Of a stretch of 64,000 nt of DNA, positions 43,554-52,899 are shown in pieces. The notes beneath the pieces were generated by a model. It made no database searches and was not told where the DNA came from. It was given only the letters and a program-made list of their open reading frames with translations. How positions within the stretch are numbered: position 1 is the stretch's first letter; every line of letters begins with the position of its first letter. This DNA comes from Ochrobactrum vermis. GTDB taxonomy: Bacteria; Pseudomonadota; Alphaproteobacteria; Rhizobiales; Rhizobiaceae. The DNA is taken from positions 2,111,501-2,175,500 of the forward strand of contig NZ_PCOC01000002.1 in assembly GCF_002975205.1 (NCBI RefSeq). The letters are read 5' to 3'. Position numbers and translations under genes: made by a program.

Positions 43554-44255
43554 TTGAGCGATTTCGATCTTTACTACTGGCCAGTACCGTTCCGTGGCCA
43601 ATTTATTCGAGGGATTTTGGCCTATGGTGAATGTTCCTGGGATGAACATGATTTCGGCGGGATCGTAGAACTCATGGGGCGTGGCGTTGAGAAGCAGCCC
43701 ATAGCGTTCATGGGGCCGCCAGTCTTGATCGATCGCCATCGCAATTTTGCGGTGTCGCAGATGTCAGCGATAGCCATGTACCTCGGAGAACGGCTGGAAA
43801 TTCTGCCCTCAACGGCCGAAGGCCGAGCGCTAACTGCCAAGATCGTAAGCGATGCAAACGACGTCATCGACGAGCTGACGCTAAATGGCGGGCGCGAAAT
43901 GTGGACACGTGAAAAGTGGAATGAATTCGTTCCCCGGCTGCAAAAATGGCTTCGCATTTTTCAAGACACCGGCGAGCGAAACGGGCTTAAATCTGATGTA
44001 GGATTCATGCTGGGAACGGAACAGCCCAGCGTCGCCGATATAGTGACATCCATCCTCTGGGCTACGATGGCCGATCGCTTCGCTGTCATCGAGGCCATCA
44101 TTAAAGAAACCTCTCCCATGATCATGAGCCTATCTAAACGAATACAGGCAATACCCTCGTTGACTGCGCTGGATACCAGAAGCTTCAATGATTATGCCGG
44201 AGCCTATTGTGGCGGGGAGATAGAGAAATCTCTTCGGGCAGTTGCTGCGGCTTAG
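43554..44255 (+). CDS. Glutathione S-transferase family protein
   Basis: A 233-residue GST-like protein. Residues 1-85 form the thioredoxin-like domain (FDLYYWPVPFRGQFIRGILA, with the substrate-binding cis-Pro in MGPPVLIDR and AVSQMSAIAMYLGERL); the rest is the all-helical domain. The start is taken as TTG 43554, because AAGGAGGG lies 6 bases upstream and LSDFDLYYWPVPFRGQ is the usual N-terminus; the ATG at 43416 would add 46 unrelated residues. A catalytic Tyr or Ser is not evident beyond the LYYWP segment. Function beyond the family cannot be told. Confidence 0.82.
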   Translation: MSDFDLYYWPVPFRGQFIRGILAYGECSWDEHDFGGIVELMGRGVEKQPIAFMGPPVLIDRHRNFAVSQMSAIAMYLGERLEILPSTAEGRALTAKIVSDANDVIDELTLNGGREMWTREKWNEFVPRLQKWLRIFQDTGERNGLKSDVGFMLGTEQPSVADIVTSILWATMADRFAVIEAIIKETSPMIMSLSKRIQAIPSLTALDTRSFNDYAGAYCGGEIEKSLRAVAAA

Positions 44256-44394
44256 AGCAAACAACTACAATTATTCGGGTTACGTCGCTGGAATCTGCTT
44301 TGAAAGAAGTACGAGTCACCGAATTGACGTAGCAGAGCTGATTATGTGAACGGTCCATGATTTGGAGTAAACGAAAGGCTTCACACGTCAATGG

Positions 44395-44697
44395 TCAGTG
44401 CCCTCTGTAACCGAGGCCGAGGGATATTTTGTGAGCAGTCTCAATGGTGCATGCTACTTGAGCTTCCGAAGGAACTTCGCCAACTGCCTGTATCATGTCC
44501 ACGATTCCGGTCGCACCGCATACCATTCCCGAGGCGTCGAAAATCGGACTAGCAAGCGTATTCAGGCCAACTGCGGTTTCATTTGGTGCAGTTGCCCAAC
44601 CCTGTCGTCGAACCTCGATGAACTCCTTTGCCAGGATAGCGAGCTTAACAATTGTGAAAGGTGTCAGGGCTTCAAGTTGCCCATTGAGAATGCGTGA
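44395..44697 (-). pseudogene. IclR-type regulator, C-terminal fragment
   Basis: About 100 codons encode the end of an IclR effector domain (LEALTPFTIVKLAILAKEF, EVRRQGWATAPNETAVGLNT, LASPIFDASGMVCGATGIVD) down to a normal stop. The N-terminal winged helix is absent. Its upstream end is joined to an MFS gene fragment in a different frame, so the deletion that joined them removed the helix-turn-helix half. Confidence 0.75.
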
Positions 44698-44719
44698 TTG
44701 GATTGCCGTGTTGTCCTTC

Positions 44720-45245
44720 AGGGGTTTCTCGCCCGAGCCGTTCTTGAAGCCACCTGCGCTCCGCAACGGAAATGAACTTTGCGTCGTCTGGGCCGTTTGG
44801 CAGACCGAAAAGAACGAAGGGAGCCAGCAAGACCGCCGGAAATCCTGTGGCAAGAAAAACCCACTGCCATCCCGCAAAGCCCTGAACTCCATCGAGATCG
44901 AGCAAGAAGCCGCTGACGAGCGAACCGAACAAATTACCAAATGCACTGCCGAGCGTCAGAAAGCCTAGCACGCGGGCACGATATTCCTTGGGAAACCACA
45001 GGGTGAAATAGTAAATAATACCTGGATAGGCCCCGGCCTCTGCGCAGCCGATTAGAAAGCGGAAGGCAGCAAAGAGGCTGCCTGATGTCACCCAAGCAGT
45101 TGCAATCGTCAAAAGCCCCCAGGTGAGAAGAATACGAGCAAACCACAGCCGGGCGCCAAAGCGATTGACGGCAAAAGCACTTGGGATTTCCAGTGCCAGA
45201 TAGCCGATAAAAAAGAGTGATGTACGTCAGACCTGACCATTGCAC
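44720..45245 (-). pseudogene. MFS transporter (ACS family type), internal fragment with frameshift
   Basis: Segments TYITLFF, IGYLALEIPSAFAVNRFGAR, LTWGLLTIATAWVTSGSLFA, RFLIGCAEAGAYPGIIYYF and TLWFPKEYRARVLGFLTLGS match anion:cation symporters of the tartrate/aromatic acid type, but the frame breaks at an A6/T6 run (45209-45214). The first ~60 residues and the whole second half are missing. The right end is replaced by a MocR fragment and the left end by the IclR fragment. Confidence 0.75.
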
Positions 45246-45409
45246 GTGAAATGTTGGCCTTCGGCATGTTTCCGGCTCCGCTTTCGCCGTGGTATGCCTC
45301 TAACGATATCCGCCATTCCGGACTTCTGTTAGGTGTTGCCTCCTCGCCGACAAAGGGACTTGCAAGGCACTGTGACCGCTTGCTCGATATCATCCGGCGC
45401 TTCGCTTGA
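45236..45409 (+). pseudogene. MocR/PdxR-type regulator, C-terminal fragment
   Basis: A 57-codon frame ending in TGA encodes LAFGMFPAPLSPWYASNDIR and GLLLGVASSPTKGLARHCDR with LLDIIRRFA at the end. This is the pattern of the last ~55 residues of GntR/aminotransferase fusion regulators (for example ...PLSxYY...GLLLGxA...). No upstream part is present. It meets the MFS fragment head to head. Confidence 0.5.
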
Positions 45410-45566
45410 CCGCCCCAAGAGCAGCGGGAAGCGTGATCACTCTGATACGAGCCGCAAGGCGGTTACTAGAGCCCGTATCCAATCTTGTGGGGGAAAAGAG
45501 GCCTCCCAAAAATAGAAGCGGATACTGGGTGTCGCGTAGGCACTCAGCTATCGGTTCAGACCGATT

Positions 45567-46271
45567 TTAAACCAATAGATAGGCCGTGGCTTGGGGGTCG
45601 AAGCTAACAATACGCTCACCGTCGTCGAAGGCAGTCTGAAGCTGTTCGCGAAGCGAGAGCCGTGCCTGCATGGCCGCCGCCGGGTCTGTTGCAAGCAGAT
45701 GATCGATATCGCCTGGTATTTTTACACGTCGAGCATCTGCGGGAAACTCAAGTTTCTGGCCTTGAGATCGAGCCTCTACATGCGGATCGTCCAATTGCCA
45801 GTCTGCCACGATCCGATCCGACGGAAGACCCGAATTGATACCTACCATGGGGCCGTAATAGTCGACATGATAAGTCGAGGATGTGGCGCCAAGGCCTGCA
45901 ATGTTCAAACTGGCATTGACCGCCCGAATAGGATCATAGGTCCAGCGCACATGGGTCACGCCTCTCGCAAGGCACCAGTCGCGCTGGAACCACTTCATGC
46001 GCACGCCAAGTTTCAGGCCCCGCGCCTCCGGCAAAACCGCCAGACGATGCGAATGCTGAATGCCAGGCGTCGCACTTGGGAAACCGAAGATGAAACCCAC
46101 CATCTTCTCACCGTCGAAGGCACCGGCGACAAGCCCGCCTTCATGCTGGATGGCGAGCAACAAGTCGGAGGCATCGACTGGATCGTCATCGCCCCAGACA
46201 AGCCGCTGCACAGTTTCCGAATCCTTCATCTCGGCGAGAGATTCGAGTTCGCGGATGACGATTTCGCTCAT
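45567..46271 (-). CDS. GNAT-superfamily acetyltransferase (COG3375 type)
   Basis: A 234-residue predicted N-acyltransferase. The acetyl-CoA region is VAGAFDGEKMVGFIFGFPSA (~residues 48-67) followed by SHRLAVLPEARGLKLGVRMK (~74-93); the long C-terminal half with FDPQATAYLLV is typical of this subfamily. The family is often found next to enolase-superfamily N-acylamino acid racemases or succinylbenzoate synthases, and here its ATG overlaps the stop of exactly such a gene (ATGA). It probably acylates or recognises the amino acid handled by that enzyme. Confidence 0.85.
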   Translation of the reverse strand: MSEIVIRELESLAEMKDSETVQRLVWGDDDPVDASDLLLAIQHEGGLVAGAFDGEKMVGFIFGFPSATPGIQHSHRLAVLPEARGLKLGVRMKWFQRDWCLARGVTHVRWTYDPIRAVNASLNIAGLGATSSTYHVDYYGPMVGINSGLPSDRIVADWQLDDPHVEARSQGQKLEFPADARRVKIPGDIDHLLATDPAAAMQARLSLREQLQTAFDDGERIVSFDPQATAYLLV

Positions 46272-47401
46272 GCCCCAAATTCCTCGCGATGGTTCGTAAC
46301 CGTATCGAGGAAGGCGCGGTCGAGCGTCACACCGATACCCGGGCCGTTCTTCGGCACAGCCATGCGGCCGTTTTCGGCTTCAAGCGGCTCGTTGACGATG
46401 TCGCGCGGGAAATAACGGCTGGCGGAGGAAGTGTCCCCCGGCTTGGTGAAGTTCGCGAGCGTCGAAAGATGGATATTATGCGCCCGCCCGATGCCTGCTT
46501 CCAGCATGCCGCCGCACCATACAGGCACATCGAAAGCCGCGCAGACATCATGAATGGCCCGCGACGCGCTATGGCCGCCGACACGCCCCACCTTGATGTT
46601 GATAACCCGGCACGCGCCCGCGACAAGCGCCTTGCGCGCATCCACTGAAGAGCGAATGCTTTCATCCAGACAGATGGCCGTCAGCAGTTTTTCCTGCACA
46701 TGCACATGATCGGTAATATCGTCGAACGCCAGCGGCTGTTCGATATAATCGAGCGCGAATGCGTCCATGGCTTTCAGAAGGGGCAGGTCCGACAGGCGAT
46801 AATCCGTATTGGCGTCCACGGTCAGCTTGGCTTCGGGGAAGCGGTCGCGCACGGCTTGCAGCATCGCAAGATCATGGCCGCGCTTGATCTTGAGCTTCAC
46901 ACGCTTGTATCCGGCGTCGAGCGAAGCCGCGACCCGGTCAATCGTCGTTGGAATATCGGCAATGCCAAGGCTGACGCCGACATCAATGGCATCGCGAACG
47001 CCGCCAAGCGCAACGCTCAATGGCAGGTTCAGCGCTTTCGCCCACAGGTCCCACACGGCCATTTCGACCATGGCCTTGCTCATCCTGTGCCCGCGCCACG
47101 GATCGAGAATAGCGGCAAGATCAGCCGGGCCATTGAAACGCTTTCCAACGATCTGCGGCAGCAGCACATCGCGCAGGAATGAGAGCGAGCCGGAGATGGT
47201 TTCCTCCAGATAATCCGGCAATGGGTCCATCACGCCTTCGGCATAGCCTTCAAGGCCTTCCGCCTTCAGGGTGAGGATCGGTATGACCTTTTCGGTCATT
47301 GTGCCGGTGGAGATCACGAAAGGCACAAGCAGCGGCAACCGAATGACCCGTATTTCAACCGCCTCGATTTTTAATCCGGTGAAAATTGGCGCTGTCTGCA
47401 T
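46268..47401 (-). CDS. Enolase-superfamily enzyme (N-acylamino acid racemase/OSBS-like)
   Basis: A 377-residue member of the mandelate racemase/muconate lactonising subgroup. The catalytic KxK is RVKLKIKRGHD (~residue 160), metal ligands are Asp in TVDANTDYR, Glu in LDYIEQPL and Asp in AICLDESIRSS, and the second Lys is VINIKVGRVGG. The ATG at 47401 was preferred because GGAG lies 6 bases upstream within the longer frame. Menaquinone genes are not nearby, so racemisation of N-acylated amino acids is more likely than succinylbenzoate synthesis. Partner genes are GNAT (downstream, overlapping) and the M81 peptidase (upstream). Confidence 0.88.
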   Translation of the reverse strand: MQTAPIFTGLKIEAVEIRVIRLPLLVPFVISTGTMTEKVIPILTLKAEGLEGYAEGVMDPLPDYLEETISGSLSFLRDVLLPQIVGKRFNGPADLAAILDPWRGHRMSKAMVEMAVWDLWAKALNLPLSVALGGVRDAIDVGVSLGIADIPTTIDRVAASLDAGYKRVKLKIKRGHDLAMLQAVRDRFPEAKLTVDANTDYRLSDLPLLKAMDAFALDYIEQPLAFDDITDHVHVQEKLLTAICLDESIRSSVDARKALVAGACRVINIKVGRVGGHSASRAIHDVCAAFDVPVWCGGMLEAGIGRAHNIHLSTLANFTKPGDTSSASRYFPRDIVNEPLEAENGRMAVPKNGPGIGVTLDRAFLDTVTNHREEFGA

Positions 47402-47510
47402 CGGATACTCCATCCGTGAGTATAACTGGTAACGTCAGATCGAAACGGTTCTAAATTCCCTGTTCACGGGCAAAAGTCCAACAGATTCAGCTGGCCTTTT
47501 GCTGATGTAC

Positions 47511-49004
47511 TCAGGAGAGTACATCCAATGGGAAAACGGGACGCCGCAGGCGGGAATAGGTTCGTCTCGAGAGATCCGGCGAACTCAGACCGCCGGCATC
47601 GGTCGTGATGATCTGTGTTGCAATCGGGCCGAAAGCCCCTTTGAAATGCTGCATCGACTTGACCGCCAGAACGGACTTTTCCTTCGGCTCGATGCCGACA
47701 ACCCGGAAGATGTTCTGATCGAGCATCTGCATCCGTTCGGAAACGATCATGATGTCGATCCCTTCCACGCGCAGGCACACGGATTTCCCGGTCGTTCCGG
47801 GCAGACCGGTAAACATCGGCCCTTCGAAAACAAAGGCGCCATCGCTGACCGCCATGACACGGCCTGTCACCGTCAGCGGGCCACCGCCCACCGATGGATC
47901 GGACTTGCCGCCGATCGCCACCGTGATGGTCTCACCGATTGCCTTGGCTGCAATCTCGGCCACCGCTTCCGGGTCCAGCAGCGCGCCAGCAGCGGCATTG
48001 GTCACACCGGCGTCCAGCATCGCCGCAATCAGCGCGGTGCAATCACTATAAGCGCCCGAGCCGGGGTTATCGGAAAAATCAGCAACAACAATCGTGCCCT
48101 TAGCGCCGCGCACCTCTTTCAGCTGCCGGGTACATTCATCGAGAGGCAATGGCTGCGACCACTGATCCTTATAGGCCCAGATTTCGTCGCACATCTTGCC
48201 CGCAACATCGAAGGCGGTCTGCCGTTCAACGCTTGTCGCGTCGAATGTCACGATAACACTCGGTCCCGCCGCCCAGACATCGGCATCGGTGAAACCGGCA
48301 TTGATCGCTACATTGAGGATGCCCGGCTGCTGCATCTCACGGTCAGCGCTTTCGAGCAGGCGGCACATCGGGCCGTTATCCGTTGTGCGACCGTCATCGC
48401 AACCAAGCAGCATCGGCGGACGCGCGATAGCCAGAGCAGGTTCGATCTCGCCCTTCATTGCCCGATCCAGCAACGAACAGGCCTCCACCCCGACCTTATT
48501 CATATCGATATGCGGATAGGTCCGGAAAGAAACGGCGATCTGCGCCAGATCGGCCAATTCGTCGAAAATATTTGCATGAAGATCAAGGGTGATGGCAATC
48601 GGCACATCATACCCAACCACCGAGCGGATTTCGCGCAGGAACTGGCTGTCGCCATCCTGATCCGTTTCCGTGACCATTGCACCATGCAGCGCGACGAAGA
48701 TACCGTCGAACGGCCCGGATTCTTTCAACCGCCGCAGGCATTCGCCAGTGATTTCCAGACGTGCGCTTTCAAGCACCGCGCCGTTCGGTTCCGCATGGGC
48801 AGCGGTAATGTAAACAGGTGTCCATTCCTTCTCATCCGCGACCTTTATCGCGCCGCCGACTTCCGAACCCGTGCCACGGAAATTGGCCGGAATCTCATCA
48901 CCCTTGAAATAATGGGACGCCCGAAAATCGCCGATACTCGTGCGATTTTTCGTGAAGGTATTACTTTCATTGATGAATTCGATGATCGCGACGCGATAGG
49001 ACAC
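47511..49004 (-). CDS. M81 family metallopeptidase (MlrC-like)
   Basis: A 497-residue protein of the MlrC/DUF1485 type; MlrC of microcystin degraders cleaves linear peptides with the Adda residue. Conserved-looking parts: RVAIIEFINESNTFTKNRT at the N-terminus, FVALHGAMVTETDQDGD and ITLDLHANIFDELADLA (~residues 125-170, Asp/His metal-ligand region), then VVADFSDNPGSGAYSDCTAL near residue 315. GTG 49004 was chosen because AAAGG lies ~8 bases upstream and the product opens at the usual N-terminus; the frame is open 29 codons further. It sits between the binding-protein gene and the enolase-superfamily gene, suggesting hydrolysis of an imported peptide. Confidence 0.88.
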   Translation of the reverse strand: MSYRVAIIEFINESNTFTKNRTSIGDFRASHYFKGDEIPANFRGTGSEVGGAIKVADEKEWTPVYITAAHAEPNGAVLESARLEITGECLRRLKESGPFDGIFVALHGAMVTETDQDGDSQFLREIRSVVGYDVPIAITLDLHANIFDELADLAQIAVSFRTYPHIDMNKVGVEACSLLDRAMKGEIEPALAIARPPMLLGCDDGRTTDNGPMCRLLESADREMQQPGILNVAINAGFTDADVWAAGPSVIVTFDATSVERQTAFDVAGKMCDEIWAYKDQWSQPLPLDECTRQLKEVRGAKGTIVVADFSDNPGSGAYSDCTALIAAMLDAGVTNAAAGALLDPEAVAEIAAKAIGETITVAIGGKSDPSVGGGPLTVTGRVMAVSDGAFVFEGPMFTGLPGTTGKSVCLRVEGIDIMIVSERMQMLDQNIFRVVGIEPKEKSVLAVKSMQHFKGAFGPIATQIITTDAGGLSSPDLSRRTYSRLRRPVFPLDVLS

Positions 49005-49142
49005 GGGATCGACCTTTCTTATGTCGGCAAAGACCAGTCTGGATTGGTCGAAACGAAATGGCTGACGCCTGACTTTACCCACATGCGGCATACGTCTGAT
49101 CTGATGTGGTGCTTCAAATCAGGTGCTCCGTGGAGGAACGAA

Positions 49143-49937
49143 TTACTTCGCGAAGATTTCGCTCGCGAATTTCGGCTTTTCCCTGATGTCGAAATCAAAG
49201 TACTTCGCACTGATGTCGTCGTAGCTGCCGTCCTGGATGATCTCCGCAAGCGCTTTGTTGACGCGCGTGCGCAGTTCTTCGTCATCCTTGCGGAAGGCCA
49301 TTCCGGCACCCAGGGTTCCATCTAGAAGAAACTCGTTACCGACAAATTCGCAGCAATCCGCGCCTTTCTTAATCCAGTCGCTGAGCGCGAATTTTGATTC
49401 CAGCAAGAGGTCAATGCGGCCGTTCTCAATGTCCAGGAAAGCTTCTTCCAGTGTCGGATAGAGCTTCACCTCATTATCCGGGAAAAAGCGCTGCAAAGCA
49501 TCGACTGCAATGGAGCCCGTCTGGGTGCCGATAACCTTGCCCTTGGCACTTTCCGGCGTCACGTCCTTCAGGCCAAGCTCTTTCAAAGCAACGAACCGCA
49601 TGGTGTTGTAGTAGTAGGGATTGGAGAAGCTGACCTGCTGCATACGCGATTCAGTAATAGCCATCGATGAGGCCATGATGTCGAACTTCTTTGACTGAAG
49701 CGCCGGAATAATCCCACTCCACTCGTTGGCGCTCCATACGCAATCAGCTTTAAGTTTTTTGCAGATCGCATTGCCGACATCGATGTCAAAGCCTTTGAGC
49801 TGCCCGCTCGAATCCAGATAATTGAAAGGGGCATAGGCACCTTCTGCTCCCATGCGGATTTCCTCAGCATAGGCTGGAAGGGTACCGCAAACAGCGATAA
49901 GGGCGGCAATAAATCCCATTTTAGTTTGCTTAAGCAC
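49143..49937 (-). CDS. Amino-acid-type ABC substrate-binding protein
   Basis: A 264-residue family 3 periplasmic binding protein. Signal peptide: KQTKMGFIAALIAVCGTLPA, cleaved after AYA near residue 23. The mature part begins EEIRMGAEGAYAPFNYLD and has DVGNAICKKLKADCVWSANE and SMAITESRMQQVSFSNPYYY. Start GTG 49937 has AAGGAG about 8 bases upstream; the ATG at 50021 lies outside any binding site. It opens a minus-strand operon with the M81 peptidase, racemase and GNAT genes but has no permease or ATPase gene nearby, so it must use those of another importer. It is divergent from a LysR gene. Confidence 0.9.
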   Translation of the reverse strand: MLKQTKMGFIAALIAVCGTLPAYAEEIRMGAEGAYAPFNYLDSSGQLKGFDIDVGNAICKKLKADCVWSANEWSGIIPALQSKKFDIMASSMAITESRMQQVSFSNPYYYNTMRFVALKELGLKDVTPESAKGKVIGTQTGSIAVDALQRFFPDNEVKLYPTLEEAFLDIENGRIDLLLESKFALSDWIKKGADCCEFVGNEFLLDGTLGAGMAFRKDDEELRTRVNKALAEIIQDGSYDDISAKYFDFDIREKPKFASEIFAK

Positions 49938-50120
49938 GGTTTGTTCTCCTTTTATGCACCCTCTTGTCCGGTTCATTACCGACGCGCACTGCCGTCCGCG
50001 ATCAGGACCAGATGAATTCAAATACTCAAGGGCGGTTTTGTTGATTGACGATTATGCTTGTGCCTAAGGTCGATCAATGCAAAAGATCTATTCGATGCCA
50101 TTAGAAAAATTCATGACAAT

Positions 50121-51026
50121 ATGACTTCACGGGCGAGACGACGTAGACTCCCAAGTTTGAGAGCCTTGCGGGCTTTTGAAGCTGTTTCGCATTGCCAAAG
50201 CTTCACTGCCGCCGCCGAAGAGCTTGCAGTAAGCCAGGGCGCTGTGAGTCATCAAATCAAGCTTCTGGAACAGACTTTGGGTTGTCAGTTGCTTATTCGC
50301 GGCTCGCGCGGTGTATCCGTCACTGCGGAAGGTGCTCTGCTGCTGGAAGTTTGTGCTCGGGCATTTGATGAAATCGGCGCGGTTACGACGCTGATCGGAC
50401 AGGGCAACAGGACACAAATTCTCCGGGTTCGTGCTGGGCCTTTCTTTTCAATGGAAGTGATAGCGAGCAGAATTGCTGGTTTCTTGAAGCAAAATCCAGG
50501 TATTCAGCTTCATCTAAATAATCTCGATATAGATTCCATTGCGCAGGATAGCGAAGACGCTCAGATCAAATATTGTCTGTATCCGCCGGCAGGCATGTAC
50601 AACATCGAACTTCTGAGGGAAAGACTGGTGCCTGTCTGCAGCCCCTCGCTGCTCGACAATGTAACAAATCCAGAAGACCTTCTCGTAAACCCTGACATTC
50701 CTCGCTTGCATTATCGGGACGTAAACGACTGGAAAAAATGGATATCTCACCACGGTTTTGATGATCTAACCGCCAATTCAAACCTTTTTTTTGACGATCA
50801 GCACACACTGTTGGCGGCTGCTCGTTCCGGGCAGGGCATTGGTTTTTCTCATCGGCCACTCGTCGAAAACGACGTGCAGCGCGGAAGCCTCGGCATCGTG
50901 TCCGAGCGATATTTCGAGCCCAAGGAATCCTACAAGTTTGTATGCAGCCACGAAAACATTGCCTCCAACTCCGCGTTGCAGCTCTTCCGCGACTGGCTCG
51001 TTAAAGAAGTTTCGACCATCTGTTAA
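50121..51026 (+). CDS. LysR family regulator, GcvA-like
   Basis: A 301-residue LysR regulator of the GcvA subgroup. The helix-turn-helix is LRAFEAVSHCQSFTAAAEEL (~residues 17-36) with VSQGAVSHQIKLLEQTLGCQ; the C-terminal part is the co-inducer domain (LRVRAGPFFSMEVIASRIAG, and a hydrophobic end ASNSALQLFRDWLVKE). ATG 50121 gives the usual short pre-helix region (TSRARRRRLPSLRALRAFE). It is divergent from the binding-protein/M81 operon, with 183 bp between, so that operon is the likely target. Effector unknown. Confidence 0.9.
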   Translation: MTSRARRRRLPSLRALRAFEAVSHCQSFTAAAEELAVSQGAVSHQIKLLEQTLGCQLLIRGSRGVSVTAEGALLLEVCARAFDEIGAVTTLIGQGNRTQILRVRAGPFFSMEVIASRIAGFLKQNPGIQLHLNNLDIDSIAQDSEDAQIKYCLYPPAGMYNIELLRERLVPVCSPSLLDNVTNPEDLLVNPDIPRLHYRDVNDWKKWISHHGFDDLTANSNLFFDDQHTLLAAARSGQGIGFSHRPLVENDVQRGSLGIVSERYFEPKESYKFVCSHENIASNSALQLFRDWLVKEVSTIC

Positions 51027-51305
51027 GTTCAGACAGTTGATACCAGACAGGGAGACCCGCGCTGATGCTCGCTCAGCGATTATCGTCTACAATTCGCAGA
51101 TACAGATCTACATCTCAAACCGCAGGATTTTTCCGTGGCAGCGGCTTCTCTCGTTGTCACCAGGTTGCCAACCAGAGGTTCTACGTCCAAAGCCTTTGTG
51201 AACTAAAAACCACGATCTGTTTCTATTGACTTGCCGCGATCTGCATTGATATTCTCCAATTATATTCATTACTATATAATAATGGAATACCCTGGAGGGA
51301 CCGCC

Positions 51306-52829
51306 GTGAACATTTTGAGATTTGCCTATGTCGCAACTTCACTTCTGGCTTTGTCAGTTCCCGCCGCTCACGCGCAGCAACAAGGCGGGGTCATAAAAAT
51401 CGCGACCATTGGCGAGCCGGCCTCATTGGACCCAATGATGAGCGCGACCGATTTGGTCGGGATGATCTCTCAACATATCTTCGAAACACTTTTTACCTTC
51501 GACAGCAAATGGAACGTCACACCGCTTCTGGCGCAGTCAATGCCCGAAGTGAGTAGCAATGGTACCATCTATACAATCAAACTGCGTCAGGACATCAAGT
51601 TTCACGACGGACGTGAAATGATGGCGAATGACGTTGTCGCGTCACTTAAGCGTTGGTTGGACGTGGCGTCTCGCGGCAAACAGACAGCAGTTTATATCAA
51701 ATCCGTTGAGAAGACGGCCAACGATACTGTTACCATCACCCTCACCCAACCATATGCACCACTCCTTTCACTACTGGCTTTCAACAATTCCGCCGCGGTA
51801 ATCATGCCCTCGGATGCGCTGACTATGCCATTGAAAGAAGTAATCGGCACCGGTCCATACAAACTCAAGGAACACAAGGCTGATCAATATATCCAACTCA
51901 TCCGCTTTGATGATTATAAGCCGCGCAGCGAAAAAGCAGACGGCTTTGGTGGCGCACGTATCGCAAAGGCGGATGAAATCCTCTTCGCCCCACTTCCCGA
52001 TGCTAACACAAGGATCGAGGCCGCAATTTCTGGCCAGTACGACTATGTCGACTCTCTTCCGGTCGAGTCCTATCAACGCTTGGAACAAGGCAAAGACAAA
52101 CCGGTCCTACTTGATCATTTCGGCTGGCCGATATTCGTCATGAACAACAAGGACGGCCCGCTCAAGAGCGCCAAGATCCGTAAAGCCATTCAATTGGCAC
52201 TAAACGAGGAGGATATGCTGGCGGCGGGCTTCGGGGATCCGAAATTCTACGCCGCCGAGCCAGCCATGTACCCGAAGGGTTATGCCTGGCATACAACTAC
52301 GGGAACTGAGAACTATAACCTTGCAGATCCTGAAAAAGCTAAGGCACTTTTAGACGAAGCAGGTTACGACGGCACACCAATACGCATCCTGACGAGCCGC
52401 CAGTATGAGTTCCATTACAAGATGGCACAAGTCGCGCAAATGTATCTGGAACAGGCCGGATTCACGGTAGATCTCCAGGTCAGCGACTGGGCCACCATGA
52501 TACAGCGCAACAAAAGACCGGAACTGTGGGACGTGTTCATTACCCACAGCCCGTTCTTGCCCGAACCCGCACTAAACTTCATCCTGTCCAAATCCTCTGG
52601 CGGTTGGTGGGAAACACCAGAAAAGGAAGCGGCGCTTGATGCCTTCAATCGTGCGACGTCTCAGGAGGAGCGTGTGAAATTGTGGGGCGAGCTGCAGAAA
52701 CTGATTTTCGAACAGGCACCGATTATCAAGATCGGTGATTTCAGTGCCTTGTCGGCCTCATCGCCCAAACTTGCTGATTTTAACCCATCACCCTGGCCGT
52801 ATTTCTGGAACGTTCAGGTTCAGAACTAA
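51306..52829 (+). CDS. Oligopeptide-type ABC substrate-binding protein (family 5)
   Basis: A 507-residue DppA/OppA-type binding protein. A Sec signal (LRFAYVATSLLALSVP, AHA cleavage near residue 23) is followed by VIKIATIGEPASLDPMMSAT. The family pattern continues with LYNTIYTIKLRQDIKF-like text (YTIKLRQDIKFHDGREM) and the C-terminal FLPEPALNFILSKSSGGWW. Start GTG 51306 has GGAGGG 6 bases upstream. It sits 70 bp before a D-aminopeptidase-like gene. No permease or ATPase genes are adjacent, so again it must pair with an importer elsewhere. Confidence 0.9.
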   Translation: MNILRFAYVATSLLALSVPAAHAQQQGGVIKIATIGEPASLDPMMSATDLVGMISQHIFETLFTFDSKWNVTPLLAQSMPEVSSNGTIYTIKLRQDIKFHDGREMMANDVVASLKRWLDVASRGKQTAVYIKSVEKTANDTVTITLTQPYAPLLSLLAFNNSAAVIMPSDALTMPLKEVIGTGPYKLKEHKADQYIQLIRFDDYKPRSEKADGFGGARIAKADEILFAPLPDANTRIEAAISGQYDYVDSLPVESYQRLEQGKDKPVLLDHFGWPIFVMNNKDGPLKSAKIRKAIQLALNEEDMLAAGFGDPKFYAAEPAMYPKGYAWHTTTGTENYNLADPEKAKALLDEAGYDGTPIRILTSRQYEFHYKMAQVAQMYLEQAGFTVDLQVSDWATMIQRNKRPELWDVFITHSPFLPEPALNFILSKSSGGWWETPEKEAALDAFNRATSQEERVKLWGELQKLIFEQAPIIKIGDFSALSASSPKLADFNPSPWPYFWNVQVQN

Positions 52830-52899
52830 TCTGCAAGTCTGCTCTATTCAAAAGCACGATAGCGCTTTTTCGTCCTCATCGCGATTTCGCAGGCACGTC

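Noticed and set aside
44395..44946. A single 183-codon frame spanning the MFS/IclR junction as a novel gene
   Set aside because: Its first half is an out-of-frame reading of the MFS gene; only the last ~100 codons match a family. It is treated as two remnants.
47499..49325. A 608-codon plus-strand open frame
   Set aside because: It is the shadow of the M81 peptidase gene on the minus strand; it has no recognisable domains.
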